58,584 nt of DNA. Source: Stenotrophomonas beteli (lineage in GTDB: Bacteria; Pseudomonadota; Gammaproteobacteria; Xanthomonadales; Xanthomonadaceae). The stretch spans positions 1 to 58,584 of the forward strand of contig NZ_LLXV01000037.1 in assembly GCF_001431665.1 (NCBI RefSeq). Direction: 5' to 3'. A program made the position numbers and the translations under genes. The notes beneath the pieces are model-generated. The model had not been told where the DNA came from, did not search any database, and saw nothing but the letters and a program-made list of their open reading frames with translations. Shown here one piece after another: positions 1 to 9,914 of this stretch (position 1 is the first letter of the stretch; every line of letters begins with the position of its first letter).

Positions 1-4
1 CGCA

Positions 5-19
5 GGGGGCTCTGCCCCC
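5..19. other. short GC-rich hairpin
   Basis: GGGGGC, a three-base loop and GCCCCC form a perfect 6-bp stem. There is no T-tract, so it may be the end of a preceding transcription unit outside the window or nothing of note. No gene is visible in the first 85 bases. Confidence 0.25.
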
Positions 20-85
20 GGCCCCGGCTACCCCCGATTCAGGCTGTTCAGGCAGAATCCCCCCAACCCCTTCCAGGATCTGCCC

Positions 86-403
86 ATGCGCATTCTGCTG
101 CTGTCCTCCCTGCTGCTTACCGTCACCGCCTGTACCTGGGTGCCGATCGAACCGGCCGGCAAGGCGACCCGCGTGCTGCCGGCAGGGCCGGTACCGGCCG
201 GCTGCATCGCCAAGGGCGAGGTGGTGGTGTCGGTCAAGAGCAAGGTCGGCTTCTACAACCGCAACCCGCTGCGCGTGCAGGAGGAGCTGGAAACCCTGGC
301 CCGCAACGAGGCCCCTAGCGCCGGTGCCAACGCCGTGCAGGCCGCTGCCGCGCCCGCCGACGGCAGCCAGCGCTTTGCCGCGTTCCAGTGCCCGCCGCGC
401 TGA
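86..403 (+). CDS. small lipoprotein, DUF4156-like
   Basis: A 105-residue protein with a lipoprotein signal: a hydrophobic run (residues 3-14) followed by the lipobox TVTAC, so Cys16 would be lipidated and the mature protein membrane-anchored. The rest contains two further cysteines (in GCIAKGEV and near the C-terminus in FQCPP) that may form a disulfide. Length, lipobox and the C...KGEVVVSV pattern resemble the DUF4156 family of small outer-membrane lipoproteins, whose function is not known. It stands alone before the ole cluster and ends about 100 bp upstream of oleA, so it is probably not part of that operon. Confidence 0.7.
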   Translation: MRILLLSSLLLTVTACTWVPIEPAGKATRVLPAGPVPAGCIAKGEVVVSVKSKVGFYNRNPLRVQEELETLARNEAPSAGANAVQAAAAPADGSQRFAAFQCPPR

Positions 404-462
404 ACGCTTCACCATACGGGCAAGGCTGAATTCGTAAAGATGCGGTGAAAGCCCGGGGGTTA

Positions 463-468
463 TAGAAT
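463..468 (+). promoter_or_regulatory. possible -10 box of the oleA promoter
   Basis: TAGAAT within TTATAGAATAG lies 37 bp before the oleA start in a GC-rich background. I see no convincing -35 hexamer at the normal distance, so this is a weak candidate. Confidence 0.3.
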
Positions 469-504
469 AGCGCCCCCTTTGCCTGAGCCTTGGCGCTAAC
501 CTCG

Positions 505-1521
505 ATGCTCTTCAAGAATGTCTCGATCGCCGGCCTGGCACACGTCGATGCGCCGCATACGCTGACGACCAAGGAAATCAACGAACGCCTGCAGCCGACG
601 CTGGATCGCCTGGGCATCCGCACCGACGTGCTTGGCGATATCGCCGGCGTCCACGCGCGCCGCCTGTGGGACAACGGCGTGCTGGCCTCGGACGCGGCCA
701 CCATGGCCGGCCGCAAGGCGCTGGAAGATGCCGGAATTGAAGCGACCCAGGTTGGGCTGCTGGTCAATACCTCGGTCAGCCGTGATTACCTGGAGCCGTC
801 GACCGCGTCGATCGTGTCGGGCAATCTTGGCGTCAGCGACGAATGCATGACCTTCGACGTCGCCAATGCCTGCCTGGCCTTCATCAACGGCATGGATATC
901 GCCGCGCGCATGATCGAGCGCGGTGATATCGACTATGCGCTGGTGGTGGATGGCGAGACCGCCAACCTGGTGTACGAGAAGACCCTGGAGCGGATGACCG
1001 CCCCGGATGTGTCCGCCGATGATTTCCGCAATGAGCTGGCGGCGCTGACCACCGGTTCGGGTGCGGCGGCGATGGTGATGGCGCGCTCGGAACTGGTGCC
1101 CGATGCGCCGCGCTACAAGGGTGGCGTGACCCGCTCGGCCACCGAGTGGAACCAGCTGTGCCTGGGCAACCTGGACCGCATGGTCACCGACACCCGCCTG
1201 CTGCTGATCGAAGGCATCAAGCTGGCGCAGAAGACCTTCGCCGCCGCCAAGATCGCACTCGGCTGGGCGGTGGAAGAACTGGACCAGTTCGTGATCCACC
1301 AGGTCAGCCAGCCGCACACCGCCGCGTTCATCAAGAACTTCGGCATCGACCCGAAGAAGGTCATGACCATCTTCGGTGAGCACGGCAACATCGGTCCGGC
1401 CTCGGTGCCGATCGTGCTGAGCAAGCTCAAGCAGCTGGGCAAGCTGAAGAAGGGCGATCGCATCGCGCTTCTGGGCATCGGCTCGGGCCTGAACTGCTCG
1501 ATGGCTGAAGTGGTCTGGTAA
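505..1521 (+). CDS. oleA: OleA, acyl-CoA condensing thiolase for olefin biosynthesis
   Basis: OleA joins two fatty acyl-CoA molecules head to head in a non-decarboxylative Claisen condensation to give a 2-alkyl-3-ketoacid, the first step of long-chain olefin synthesis. The 338-residue protein has the thiolase/KAS III fold signature: catalytic Cys123 in NACLAF, His265 in FVIHQVS, Asn295 in HGNIGPAS and Glu97 in YLEPS, the residues known from Xanthomonas OleA. The ATG at 505 gives exactly the Xanthomonas-like N-terminus MLFKNVSIAGLAH; an in-frame TTG at 490 would add five residues and is less likely. It heads the oleA-oleB pair; a GTAG palindrome pair separates it from oleB. Confidence 0.95.
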   Translation: MLFKNVSIAGLAHVDAPHTLTTKEINERLQPTLDRLGIRTDVLGDIAGVHARRLWDNGVLASDAATMAGRKALEDAGIEATQVGLLVNTSVSRDYLEPSTASIVSGNLGVSDECMTFDVANACLAFINGMDIAARMIERGDIDYALVVDGETANLVYEKTLERMTAPDVSADDFRNELAALTTGSGAAAMVMARSELVPDAPRYKGGVTRSATEWNQLCLGNLDRMVTDTRLLLIEGIKLAQKTFAAAKIALGWAVEELDQFVIHQVSQPHTAAFIKNFGIDPKKVMTIFGEHGNIGPASVPIVLSKLKQLGKLKKGDRIALLGIGSGLNCSMAEVVW

Positions 1522-1542
1522 GCAACCCGCTGCCCGATCTCC

Positions 1543-1630
1543 TGTAGAGCCGAGCCATGCTCGGCTCACGCGCGCAGCGCGGCTCTTCCGCAGCGGACCG
1601 GAGAGCAGCCGAGCATCGGCTCGGCTCTAC
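1543..1630. repeat. GTAG-type REP pair (REPIN) between oleA and oleB
   Basis: GTAGAGCCGAGC...GCTCGGC and its mirror image GCCGAGC...GCTCGGCTCTAC face each other over about 88 bp. Each half is itself a hairpin and the pair can fold into a larger cruciform. This is the GTAG-start repeat family typical of Stenotrophomonas. It could modulate transcription or mRNA stability between oleA and oleB. Confidence 0.85.
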
Positions 1631-1661
1631 ATTGCGCCGCGACTCTCCTTAGGTGCTCCGC

Positions 1662-2552
1662 ATGCGCGATCTTCCCGGTTACCCCGCCCACCCGCAGCGC
1701 TTCGAGGTTCGCCCCGGCCTGTCGATGAACTATCTCGACGAAGGCCCGCGCGACGGCGAGGTGGTGGTGATGGTGCATGGCAACCCGTCGTGGAGCTATT
1801 ACTGGCGCACCCTGGTGGCCGGCCTGTCGGACAGGTACCGCTGCATCGTGCCGGACCACATCGGCATGGGCCTGTCGGACAAGCCCGATGACAGCCGCTA
1901 CGAATACACCCTGCAGTCGCGCGTGGATGATCTTGATGCACTGCTCAGGCATCTGGGCATCACCGGCCCGGTCACCCTGGCCGTGCACGACTGGGGCGGC
2001 ATGATCGGCTTCGGCTGGGCGCTGTCGCACCACGACCAGGTGAAGCGCCTGGTGGTGCTCAACACGGCCGCTTTCCCGATGCCGGCGGCGAAGAAGATGC
2101 CGTGGCAGATCGCGCTGGGCCGCCACTGGAAGATCGGCGAGTGGATCATCCGCACCTTCAACGCCTTCTCCTCCGGCGCCTCGTGGCTGGGCGTGGAGCG
2201 CAAGATGCCGGCCGATGTGCGCCGCGCCTATGTGTCGCCGTACAACAGCTGGGCCAACCGCATCAGCACCATCCGTTTCATGCAGGACATCCCGCTGTCG
2301 CCGGCCGACAAGGCGTGGTCGCTGCTGGAACGCGCCGGCAAGGCACTGCCCTCGTTCGCCGACCGCCCGGCCTTCCTCGGCTGGGGCCTGCGCGACTTCG
2401 TGTTCGACCACCATTTCCTGAAGGGTTTCCAGGCCGCGCTGCCGCAGGCCCAGGTGCACGTCTTCGAGGATGCCGGCCATTACGTGCTGGAAGACAAGCA
2501 CGAGGTGCTGGTGCCTGGGATCCGCGCGTTCCTGGACGCCAACCCGATCTGA
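1662..2552 (+). CDS. oleB: OleB, alpha/beta-hydrolase-fold beta-lactone decarboxylase
   Basis: OleB belongs to the haloalkane-dehalogenase-like alpha/beta hydrolases and converts the cis-beta-lactone made by OleC into a cis-olefin and CO2. The 296-residue protein shows the oxyanion motif HGNPSWSYYWR and the nucleophile elbow VHDWGG with Asp110, plus a C-terminal GHYVLED histidine. The ATG at 1662 is chosen over the GTG at 1653 because AGGTG at 1651-1655 sits six bases upstream. In Xanthomonas OleB, OleC and OleD form large cytoplasmic assemblies; all partners are present here. Confidence 0.94.
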   Translation: MRDLPGYPAHPQRFEVRPGLSMNYLDEGPRDGEVVVMVHGNPSWSYYWRTLVAGLSDRYRCIVPDHIGMGLSDKPDDSRYEYTLQSRVDDLDALLRHLGITGPVTLAVHDWGGMIGFGWALSHHDQVKRLVVLNTAAFPMPAAKKMPWQIALGRHWKIGEWIIRTFNAFSSGASWLGVERKMPADVRRAYVSPYNSWANRISTIRFMQDIPLSPADKAWSLLERAGKALPSFADRPAFLGWGLRDFVFDHHFLKGFQAALPQAQVHVFEDAGHYVLEDKHEVLVPGIRAFLDANPI

Positions 2553-2574
2553 TCGGTTCCCGGGGCGGATCCCG

Positions 2575-2648
2575 GTAGTGCCGGCCGCTGGCCGGCCAGC
2601 GCGCACTACGCGCCGGGTTCATGAGGTTGCCGGCCAGCGGCCGGCACT
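2575..2648. repeat. GTAG-type REP pair (GTAGTGCCGGCC variant)
   Basis: GTAGTGCCGGCCGCTGGCCGGC faces its mirror GCCGGCCAGCGGCCGGCACT with a short spacer. The element lies between the convergent ends of oleB and the ykgJ-like gene, where it could act as a two-way transcription stop. Confidence 0.85.
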
Positions 2649-2652
2649 CCCC

Positions 2653-3084
2653 CTACGCGGCGACTGGCGCCTGCGGTGGCGAGGACGGGCTGTTGCCGTT
2701 GTCATCCGGATGGTCGTCGTCGTTGTCGGCCGCGTCGCGCCAGCGCCAGTCGGCCGGTGTCAGCGGGTCCAGCCCATAGGCGATGCGTGCCTTGTCACAC
2801 TGCGGGCTGGCCTTGCCGTACTCCCACGATGCGTCCACCTCGCGGCATACGCTGGGCCGGTTGGGGTGGATGGTGCAGCGCGAATACACGCCGATCTGCG
2901 CATCCAGCGCCACGCAGCGCACCGGCTTGGAATGGGTGCCGCGCATGCACAGGCGGTGCGGGTCCAGTACTTCGGTGAGCTGGTGTGGCACGCCGCCGGG
3001 GGTGACCTCGTCCGATTCCATCCAGTGGAAGGCCACGCGGTATTGGGTGCAGCAGGCGCCGCAGGTCATGCAGGGATGTTGCAT
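2653..3084 (-). CDS. YkgJ-family cysteine-cluster protein
   Basis: A 143-residue protein with the YkgJ (putative zinc/iron-chelating) cysteine pattern: CMTCGACC near the N-terminus, then single cysteines in HRLCMRG, VRCVALD, SRCTIHP, SVCREVD and PQCDKA, likely binding a metal or Fe-S centre. Start taken at the ATG giving MQHPCMTCG, preceded by GAGGCGG; longer frames upstream lack family similarity. The C-terminus is an acidic/proline tail (DDDHPDDNGN). It is reversed between oleB and oleC, so it splits the ole genes into two transcription units. Whether it serves olefin synthesis is unknown. Confidence 0.8.
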   Translation of the reverse strand: MQHPCMTCGACCTQYRVAFHWMESDEVTPGGVPHQLTEVLDPHRLCMRGTHSKPVRCVALDAQIGVYSRCTIHPNRPSVCREVDASWEYGKASPQCDKARIAYGLDPLTPADWRWRDAADNDDDHPDDNGNSPSSPPQAPVAA

Positions 3085-3188
3085 GGGCAAGCCGCCTCGG
3101 GCGGCAGTCGGAATCGGGAACGAGGGAGCGGATTTTCCACGAAGCGGGCCGTCGCGCAAGAAATTCCGTAAGCGGCGACAATGAACGG

Positions 3189-4847
3189 ATGAACCGACCC
3201 TGCAATATCGCCGCACGGCTGCCTGAACTGGCGCGTGAACGCCCCGACCAGATCGCCATCCGCTGTCCGGGCCGCCGTAGCGCCGGCAATGGCATGGCCG
3301 CCTACGATGTCACCCTCACCTACCGTCAGCTGGACGCCCGCAGCGATGCCATGGCCGCCGGCCTCGCTGGCTACGGGATCGGCCGTGGCGTGCGCACGGT
3401 GGTGATGGTGCGGCCGTCACCGGAGTTCTTCCTGCTGATGTTCGCGCTGTTCAAGCTGGGTGCGGTGCCGGTACTGGTCGATCCGGGCATTGACCGGCGC
3501 GCGCTGAAGCAGTGCCTGGACGAGGCGCAGGCCGAAGCCTTCATCGGCATTCCGCTGGCCCATGTGGCGCGGCTGGCGCTGCGCTGGGCACCCTCGGCCA
3601 CCCGCCTGGTCACGGTTGGGCGCCGGCTGGGCTGGGGTGGCACCACCCTGGCCGCACTGGAGCGCGCCGGGGCCAGCGCCGGGCCGATGCTGGCCGGCAC
3701 CGATGGCGAGGACATGGCCGCGATCCTGTTCACCAGTGGCTCCACCGGTGTGCCCAAGGGCGTGGTTTACCGCCACCGCCACTTCGTCGGCCAGATCCAG
3801 CTGCTGGGCAGTGCCTTCGGCATGGAAGCGGGCGGGGTGGACCTGCCGACCTTCCCCCCGTTCGCGTTGTTCGATCCAGCGCTGGGGCTGACCTCGGTGA
3901 TTCCGGACATGGACCCGACCCGGCCGGCACAGGCCGACCCGGCGCGCCTGCACGATGCCATCCAGCGTTTCGGCGTGACCCAGCTGTTCGGCTCGCCTGC
4001 ATTGATGCGGGTGCTGGCCCGGCACGGCCGGTCGCTGACGGGCGTGACCCGGGTGACCTCGGCCGGTGCGCCGGTGCCGCCGGACGTGGTGGCCACCATC
4101 CGCAGCCTGCTGCCGGCCGACGCGCAGTTCTGGACGCCTTACGGTGCCACCGAGTGCCTGCCGGTGGCGGTGGTCGAAGGCCGCGAGCTGGAGCGTACGC
4201 GGGCGGCCACCGAGGGCGGTGCCGGCACCTGCGTGGGCAGCGTGGTTGCACCGAACGAGGTGCGCATCATCGCCATCGACGATGCGCCGCTGGCCGACTG
4301 GTCGCAGGCGCGCGTGCTGGGCGTGGGCGAGGTGGGTGAGATCACCGTGGCCGGGCCGACGGCCACCGACAGCTACTTCAACCGCCCGCAGGCCACCGCG
4401 GCGGCGAAGATCCGCGAGACGCTGGCCGATGGCAGCACGCGCGTGGTCCATCGCATGGGCGACGTCGGTTATTTCGATGCGCAGGGTCGCCTGTGGTTCT
4501 GCGGTCGCAAGACCCAGCGCGTTGAAACCGCGCGCGGGCCGCTGTACACCGAACAGGTCGAGCCGGTGTTCAACACCGTGGCCGGCGTGGCGCGTACTGC
4601 GCTGGTCGGCGTCGGTGCCCCGGGTGCGCAGGTACCGGTGCTGTGCGTGGAACTGCAGCGTGGCCAGTCCGACAGCCCGGCCCTGCAGGACGCCCTGCGC
4701 GCGCAGGCCGCCGCCCGCCTGCCCGAGGCCGGCCTGCAGCACTTCCTGGTGCATCCGGCGTTCCCGGTCGATATCCGTCACAACGCCAAGATCGGCCGCG
4801 AGAAGCTCGCCGCCTGGGCCAGCGCCGAACTGGAGAAGCGCGCATGA
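3189..4847 (+). CDS. oleC: OleC, AMP-dependent beta-lactone synthetase
   Basis: OleC is an ANL-superfamily adenylating enzyme that activates the 2-alkyl-3-hydroxy acid and closes it to a cis-beta-lactone. The 552-residue protein shows the phosphate-binding loop [11 protein letters not shown] (about residue 180), the TPYGATE motif, and the hinge aspartate region [18 protein letters not shown]. The C-terminal lysine region [11 protein letters not shown] is present. The start ATG at 3189 fits family length. Its TGA overlaps the oleD ATG by four bases (ATGA), indicating translational coupling. Confidence 0.94.
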   Translation: MNRPCNIAARLPELARERPDQIAIRCPGRRSAGNGMAAYDVTLTYRQLDARSDAMAAGLAGYGIGRGVRTVVMVRPSPEFFLLMFALFKLGAVPVLVDPGIDRRALKQCLDEAQAEAFIGIPLAHVARLALRWAPSATRLVTVGRRLGWGGTTLAALERAGASAGPMLAGTDGEDMAAILFTSGSTGVPKGVVYRHRHFVGQIQLLGSAFGMEAGGVDLPTFPPFALFDPALGLTSVIPDMDPTRPAQADPARLHDAIQRFGVTQLFGSPALMRVLARHGRSLTGVTRVTSAGAPVPPDVVATIRSLLPADAQFWTPYGATECLPVAVVEGRELERTRAATEGGAGTCVGSVVAPNEVRIIAIDDAPLADWSQARVLGVGEVGEITVAGPTATDSYFNRPQATAAAKIRETLADGSTRVVHRMGDVGYFDAQGRLWFCGRKTQRVETARGPLYTEQVEPVFNTVAGVARTALVGVGAPGAQVPVLCVELQRGQSDSPALQDALRAQAAARLPEAGLQHFLVHPAFPVDIRHNAKIGREKLAAWASAELEKRA

Positions 4848-5836
4848 AGATCCTGGTCACCGGTGGGGGTGGTTTCCTGGGCCAGGCGCTGTGCCGCGGG
4901 CTGGTTGAACGCGGCCACCAGGTGCTGGCGTTCAACCGCAGTCATTACCCGGCGCTGCAGGCCCTGGGCGTGGGCCAGATCCGCGGCGACCTGGCCGATG
5001 CGCAGGCGGTACTGCATGCGGTGGCCGGAGTCGATGCGGTATTCCACAACGGTGCCAAGGCCGGCGCGTGGGGCAGCTATGACAGCTACCACCAGGCCAA
5101 CGTGGTCGGCACCGACAACGTGATCGCGGCCTGCCGCGCGCATGGCATCGGCAGGCTGGTCTACACCTCCACGCCCAGCGTGACCCACCGCGCCACCCAC
5201 CCGGTGGAAGGCCTGGGTGCCGACGAAGTGCCCTACGGCGAGGATTTCCAGGCCCCGTATGCGGCCACCAAGGCGATTGCCGAACAGCGCGTGCTGGCTG
5301 CCAACGACGCCTCGCTGGCGACGGTGGCGTTGCGCCCGCGCCTGATCTGGGGCCCGGGCGACCAGCAGCTGGTGCCGCGCCTGGCCGAACGTGCGCGGCA
5401 TGGCCGCCTGCGCCTGGTCGGCGATGGCAGCAACAAGGTCGATACCACCTATATCGACAACGCCGCACTGGCGCACTTCCTCGCTTTCGAAGCGCTGGCC
5501 CCCGGCGCGGCCTGCGCAGGCAAGGCGTACTTCATTTCCAACGGCGAGCCGCTGCCGATGCGCGAGCTGGTCAACAAGCTGCTGCAGGCGGTGGGTGCCC
5601 CCACCGTGGACAAGGCGATCAGCTTCAAGACCGCCTACCGCATCGGTGCCGTGTGCGAGCGGCTGTGGCCGCTGCTGCGCCTGCGTGGGGAACCGCCGCT
5701 GACCCGCTTCCTGGCCGAACAGCTGTGCACGCCACACTGGTACAGCATGGAACCGGCGCGTCGCGATTTCGGCTACGTGCCGCAGGTCAGCATCGAAGAA
5801 GGCCTGCGCAGGCTGAAGGCTTCATCTGCTGCATAG
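4844..5836 (+). CDS. oleD: OleD, NADPH-dependent 2-alkyl-3-ketoacid reductase
   Basis: OleD is a short-chain dehydrogenase/epimerase-type enzyme that reduces the OleA product to the 2-alkyl-3-hydroxy acid used by OleC. The 330-residue protein begins with the Rossmann nucleotide loop TGGGGFLG (residues 6-13) and has the catalytic YAATK (YxxxK) motif with an upstream TSTPSVTH serine region. The start is the ATG that overlaps the oleC stop. With oleC it forms the second ole unit. The reaction order is OleA, OleD, OleC, OleB. Confidence 0.94.
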   Translation: MKILVTGGGGFLGQALCRGLVERGHQVLAFNRSHYPALQALGVGQIRGDLADAQAVLHAVAGVDAVFHNGAKAGAWGSYDSYHQANVVGTDNVIAACRAHGIGRLVYTSTPSVTHRATHPVEGLGADEVPYGEDFQAPYAATKAIAEQRVLAANDASLATVALRPRLIWGPGDQQLVPRLAERARHGRLRLVGDGSNKVDTTYIDNAALAHFLAFEALAPGAACAGKAYFISNGEPLPMRELVNKLLQAVGAPTVDKAISFKTAYRIGAVCERLWPLLRLRGEPPLTRFLAEQLCTPHWYSMEPARRDFGYVPQVSIEEGLRRLKASSAA

Positions 5837-5917
5837 ATCGCCATCACTGGTTGCACACCGCCGGATCGGGAGGATGGACCCACGCCATCCAAGGCTCGAC
5901 CACCCGCGAGGAGCGCC

Positions 5918-6073
5918 ATGCTGCACTACGCCATTATTTTCTTTGTCATCGCCATCATCGCCGCCGTTCTGGGTTTCTCCGGAATTGCCGGCGCCGCAAC
6001 GAACATCGCCTGGATCCTGTTCGTGGTGTTCCTGATCCTTGCGGTGATCTCGATGTTCCGCAAGCGCGGCTAG
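5918..6073 (+). CDS. DUF1328-type small membrane protein
   Basis: A 51-residue protein of two hydrophobic helices (about residues 4-26 and 30-46) joined by a glycine/alanine-rich turn ([10 protein letters not shown]), ending in the positive tail FRKRG. This is the layout of the DUF1328 (YtjA) family of small inner-membrane proteins, whose function is unknown. GAGGAG lies just upstream of the ATG and supports the start. It stands alone between oleD and ddl. Confidence 0.88.
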   Translation: MLHYAIIFFVIAIIAAVLGFSGIAGAATNIAWILFVVFLILAVISMFRKRG

Positions 6074-6076
6074 CCG

Positions 6077-6135
6077 GTAGTGCCGGCCGCTGGCCGGCAT
6101 CGGTTTCCGCAGAGTCGAGCCATGCTCGACTCTGC
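6077..6135. repeat. two single GTAG/REP palindromes
   Basis: One GTAGTGCCGGCCGCTGGCCGGC unit (6077-6099) is followed by a different unit, GCAGAGTCGAGC...GCTCGACTCTGC (6109-6135). They lie between two convergent genes and may serve as terminators for both. Confidence 0.75.
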
Positions 6136-6149
6136 GGGCGATCACCACG

Positions 6150-7244
6150 TTACACAGCGCTGTGCAGTCCGCGATCAGCTTCGTGGCGCTCCAGCGCCAG
6201 TTCGATCAGGCGGGTGATCAGCGTCGTGTAGTCGATGCCGCTGGCGCCCCACAGCTTCGGGTACATGCTGATACGGGTGAAGCCCGGCAGCGTGTTGACC
6301 TCGTTGATGATGATCTCACCGCCTGCGGTGAGGAATACGTCCACCCGCGCCATGCCCGCGCACTCCAGCGCCTGGTAGGCCTGCAGCGCGATCTGCTGGA
6401 TGCGTGCCTGGGTGCCGGCATCGATATCGGCCGGCACCACCACCTCGGCGCCATCTTCGTTGATGTACTTGGTGTCGTAGGCGTAGAACTCGTCGTGCAC
6501 CACCACCTCGCCGCACAGGCTGGCCTGCGGATGCGCGTTGCCCAGCACGGCACACTCGATCTCGCGGCCAACCACCGCCGACTCCACCAGCACCTTGTGG
6601 TCGTAGCGCAGCGCCAATGCCAGTGCCTCGGCGAAGCCTGCCGCATCCTTGACCTTGCTCACGCCCACCGACGAGCCCTGGTTGGCCGGCTTCACGAACA
6701 GCGGCAGGCCGAGCTGCGCGATCACCGCATCGGCATCGACTGCCGCCGCCTGATGGCGACGGATGCACAGCCACGGTGCTACCTGCAGGCCGGCATCGCG
6801 CAGCAGGCGCTTGGTTACGTCCTTGTCCATCGCCACGGCCGAGCCCAGCACCGGCGAACCGACGAAGGGCAGGCCGGCCATGCGCAGCAGCCCCTGCAGC
6901 GCACCGTCCTCGCCCAGCGGCCCGTGCACGATCGGCAGCACCACATCGATCTGGCCGAGCGCGGTGGACGCCTGCACCGGTTGCAGCTGCGCCTGCCCGG
7001 CCCCCGGCCGCAGCGCCAGCGTGGTGCCGGAAGGACGCAGCGCGATGCGTGCCGGATCATCGGCATTGAGCAGGAAGGTGTCCGGCTGGCTCAGGTGCCA
7101 CTGGCCCTGCTTGTCGATGCCGATCAGCACCGGCTCGAAGCACTCGCGGTCGAGCGCGTCGAGGATGTTCTTCGCCGATTGCAGCGAAACTTCGTGCTCG
7201 GAGGAGGTGCCCCCGAAGATGATGCCGACCCGGGTCCGTGCCAT
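6150..7244 (-). CDS. ddl: D-alanine--D-alanine ligase
   Basis: An ATP-grasp ligase that joins two D-alanines for the peptidoglycan precursor in the cytoplasm. The 364-residue protein begins [20 protein letters not shown], where GGxSSEHEVS is the family N-terminal signature; it also has the ATP-grasp regions [17 protein letters not shown] and EVNTLPGFT. Length fits the DdlA subgroup (about 364) rather than the shorter DdlB. Longer in-frame starts exist upstream, but family similarity begins at this ATG. It is not next to mur genes here, so it may be the second, stand-alone ligase of the genome. Confidence 0.92.
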   Translation of the reverse strand: MARTRVGIIFGGTSSEHEVSLQSAKNILDALDRECFEPVLIGIDKQGQWHLSQPDTFLLNADDPARIALRPSGTTLALRPGAGQAQLQPVQASTALGQIDVVLPIVHGPLGEDGALQGLLRMAGLPFVGSPVLGSAVAMDKDVTKRLLRDAGLQVAPWLCIRRHQAAAVDADAVIAQLGLPLFVKPANQGSSVGVSKVKDAAGFAEALALALRYDHKVLVESAVVGREIECAVLGNAHPQASLCGEVVVHDEFYAYDTKYINEDGAEVVVPADIDAGTQARIQQIALQAYQALECAGMARVDVFLTAGGEIIINEVNTLPGFTRISMYPKLWGASGIDYTTLITRLIELALERHEADRGLHSAV

Positions 7245-7334
7245 GGGAAATGCGATGTCCTGTGCGTTGCGTGGCCTCATAGCATGAACCTTCACCGGCC
7301 CTCCGCGTGAGGCACAGATGAACCGGATATCCAA

Positions 7335-7529
7335 CCACGCATGGCGTGGATCTACCGTGTCGACCAAGGTCGACACCTACCAACAGCCGAGGAAATCTGT
7401 CGAAGGCGGGGTGGGTCCGGTTGCGGGGGCGTGAGCCACATGGATGCGGCGACCGAGCCTACATGGACGTACTTGCAGCGTCCCCCCGCAACCGGCCCCC
7501 CCCGCCATCCCACGGATAACCAGCTTTTG
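7335..7529. repeat. long palindromic repeat, copy A
   Basis: Three modules in a row: CCACGC-atg-GCGTGG (7335-7349), GTGTCGACC-aa-GGTCGACAC (7357-7376), and a large imperfect inverted repeat whose arms start at 7405 (GGCGGGGTGGGTCC...) and end at 7506. The interior (about 7430-7482) carries its own small palindrome and the text CATGGACGTACTTGCAGCG. Copies with the same module order occur at 19770 and 58298. Confidence 0.85.
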
Positions 7530-7621
7530 ATGTTGATCTTGCCCGCCAGCGGCCGGTGCCTCTGCGGGCGCCGGGCGGCAGCCCGGCCCAAGCCCCGCAC
7601 CCACGCAGGTAGAATGCGCAC

Positions 7622-8257
7622 ATGGCTCTTTCCCTGCTCAAGTCCCTCAAGCCGGCCGCCGGCCGCGCGCTGCAGATCGCCCTGAACCGCGCGCTGGCGC
7701 TGGATCCGGATACCCGTCTTGCGCTGGCCGGCCTCGATGGCCGGCACATCGACCTGACCCTGGAGGCGCCTTCGCTGGCGATGCGCATCAGCGTCCAGGG
7801 TGATCAGCTGCGGGTCGGCCCGGTGGACGCGCAGGAAGCCGATCTGGCCGTGCGCAGCAGCCTGGCAGGCGTGCTGGCGCAGCTGCCGCTGCTGGCCAAC
7901 GCACGGCGTGGCGACAATCACGGCAAGGGCCGCGTGCGCGTGGCCGGCGACGCCGAGCTGGCGCGGCGCCTGCAGCAGCTGGCCAAAGGCTTTGACCCGG
8001 ACTGGCAGCATCCGTTCGTGAGCGTGTTCGGCGAGGTGCTGGGCGTACAGGTGGCCAACACCCTGCGCAGCGCCCTGCAGCACGCGCGCCAGGGGATGAT
8101 CGACCTGGCCCACAGTGCCGCCGAATTCATCACCGAGGAATCGCGCGACGTGGTGCCGCGTGCCGAACTGGAGGCCTTCCACGATGACGTGGATGTGCTG
8201 CGCGATGATGTCGAGCGCCTCGGCGCGCGCGTGCAGCGCCTGCGGGGTGCCGCATGA
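7622..8257 (+). CDS. ubiJ: UbiJ, SCP2-domain ubiquinone biosynthesis accessory protein
   Basis: A 211-residue protein with an N-terminal SCP2-like lipid-binding domain (about residues 10-105, with [13 protein letters not shown]) and a C-terminal helical/coiled region ([27 protein letters not shown]). UbiJ is a lipid-binding scaffold of the cytoplasmic ubiquinone-synthesis complex. The stop overlaps the ubiB ATG by four bases, the usual coupled ubiJ-ubiB arrangement. The N-terminal basic helix could touch the membrane. Identification rests on domain type and on ubiB being adjacent. Confidence 0.88.
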   Translation: MALSLLKSLKPAAGRALQIALNRALALDPDTRLALAGLDGRHIDLTLEAPSLAMRISVQGDQLRVGPVDAQEADLAVRSSLAGVLAQLPLLANARRGDNHGKGRVRVAGDAELARRLQQLAKGFDPDWQHPFVSVFGEVLGVQVANTLRSALQHARQGMIDLAHSAAEFITEESRDVVPRAELEAFHDDVDVLRDDVERLGARVQRLRGAA

Positions 8258-9909
8258 AGGCCCTGTTGCGGGCCAGCCGTATCGGCCGGGTGATCCTGCG
8301 TTACCGCCTCGACGATCTGCTGCAGGGCACCCCGGCCGAGCGCTGGTTGCGCCTGGCCAAGCCGTTCGTGCCGCGTGCCTCCGCCGCCATCGCCGCACAG
8401 TCGCGTGGCGCACGCCTGCGCCTGGCGCTGCAGGACCTGGGCCCGATCTTCGTCAAGTTCGGCCAGATCCTGTCCACCCGTCGCGATCTGGTTCCGCCGG
8501 ACGTGGCCAACGAACTGACCCTGCTGCAGGACCGGGTCAAGCCGTTCGACGGCGATACCGCGCGCCGCATCGTGGAAGAAGCGCTGGGCCTGCCGGTCAG
8601 CGAAGCGTTCGCCAGTTTCGATACCGAACCGCTGGCCTCGGCCTCGATCGCGCAGGTGCACGCGGCCACCCTGGCCGATGGCCGCCAGGTGGTGGTCAAG
8701 GTGCTGCGCCCGGGCATCGAGAAGCAGATCGATGCCGACATCGCGTTGCTCAATTCGCTGGCCACGCTGGTCGAGCGCACCCATCCGCGGGCCGACAAGA
8801 TCCGGCCACGCGAAGTAGTGGCCGAGGTGGAAAACACGCTGGCCGCCGAGCTGGACCTGCAGCGCGAAGGCGCCAATGCCAGCGTGCTGCGCCGCTTCTG
8901 GGAAAACAGCGACGACCTGTACGTGCCGGAAGTGATCTGGAGCCACACCGCCGAGCGCGCGCTGACCCTGGAACGCGTGTGGGGCATCCCCTCCGATGAC
9001 ATCACCGCGCTGGACAAGGCCGGCATCGACCGCAAGGCGCTGGCCGCCAAGGGCGTGCGGGTGTTCTACACCCAGGTGTTCCGCGACAACTTCTTCCACG
9101 CCGATGCGCACGCCGGCAACATCTGGGTCGACACCGATCCGGCGCGCCGCGCCAACCCGCGTTTCATCGCGCTGGACTTCGGCATCATGGGCCAGCTGTC
9201 GCAGGAAGATCAGTACTACCTGGCCGAGAATTTCATGGCCATCTTCAACCGCGACTACCGCCGCATCGCCGAGCTGCACGTGCAGGCACGCTGGATGCCC
9301 GATCACGTGCGCATCGATGATCTGGAAGCGGCCGTGCGCTCGGTGTGCGAACCGTACTTCACCCGGCCGCTGTCGCAGATCTCGCTGGCCGAAGTGCTGA
9401 TGAAGCTGTTCCGCGTGGCCCAGCGCTACCAGCTGACCCTGCAGCCGCAGCTGATCCTGCTGCAGAAGACCCTGCTGAATATCGAAGGCGTGGGCCGCCA
9501 GCTGGACCCGCAGATCGATATCTGGGCGGTGGCCAAGCCGGTGCTGGCGAAAATCCTGCGCGAGCGCTACAGCCCGCGCCGGGTGGTGCGCGAGATCGGC
9601 AAGCGCCTGCCGGAAATCATGACCCACGCGCCGGACATGCCACGCCTGGTGCATGCCTGGTTGACCCAGCAGGTGGAGGGCCGGCACGAACTGGCGATGC
9701 GCTCGCGCGATCTGGTCGCGCTCGATGCCAGCGTGCAGCGCCTGCAGAAGCGTGCGGTCGGCGCGATCACCGGAGTCGGCCTGCTGGCCATTGCCGCATT
9801 GATGTACGTGTTGCAGCCGCCGGGCTGGTACTGGGGTGACCTGCCGATGTGGAGCTGGTTGTCCGGTGCGGTGGGCGCGGTGGCGCTGGCGCGCGCGTGG
9901 TGGAAGTAA
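8254..9909 (+). CDS. ubiB: UbiB, ABC1/ADCK-type kinase-like ubiquinone biosynthesis protein
   Basis: UbiB is an atypical kinase/ATPase needed for ubiquinone synthesis. The 551-residue protein shows the KxGQ-type signature [14 protein letters not shown], the alanine-rich nucleotide loop [20 protein letters not shown] with the lysine, [11 protein letters not shown], the [11 protein letters not shown] catalytic loop and LDFGIMG (metal-binding DFG-like). Two C-terminal hydrophobic helices (about residues 500-520 and 527-548) anchor it in the inner membrane, as in the family. It is translationally coupled to ubiJ. Confidence 0.94.
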   Translation: MKALLRASRIGRVILRYRLDDLLQGTPAERWLRLAKPFVPRASAAIAAQSRGARLRLALQDLGPIFVKFGQILSTRRDLVPPDVANELTLLQDRVKPFDGDTARRIVEEALGLPVSEAFASFDTEPLASASIAQVHAATLADGRQVVVKVLRPGIEKQIDADIALLNSLATLVERTHPRADKIRPREVVAEVENTLAAELDLQREGANASVLRRFWENSDDLYVPEVIWSHTAERALTLERVWGIPSDDITALDKAGIDRKALAAKGVRVFYTQVFRDNFFHADAHAGNIWVDTDPARRANPRFIALDFGIMGQLSQEDQYYLAENFMAIFNRDYRRIAELHVQARWMPDHVRIDDLEAAVRSVCEPYFTRPLSQISLAEVLMKLFRVAQRYQLTLQPQLILLQKTLLNIEGVGRQLDPQIDIWAVAKPVLAKILRERYSPRRVVREIGKRLPEIMTHAPDMPRLVHAWLTQQVEGRHELAMRSRDLVALDASVQRLQKRAVGAITGVGLLAIAALMYVLQPPGWYWGDLPMWSWLSGAVGAVALARAWWK

Positions 9910-9914
9910 CCGCC

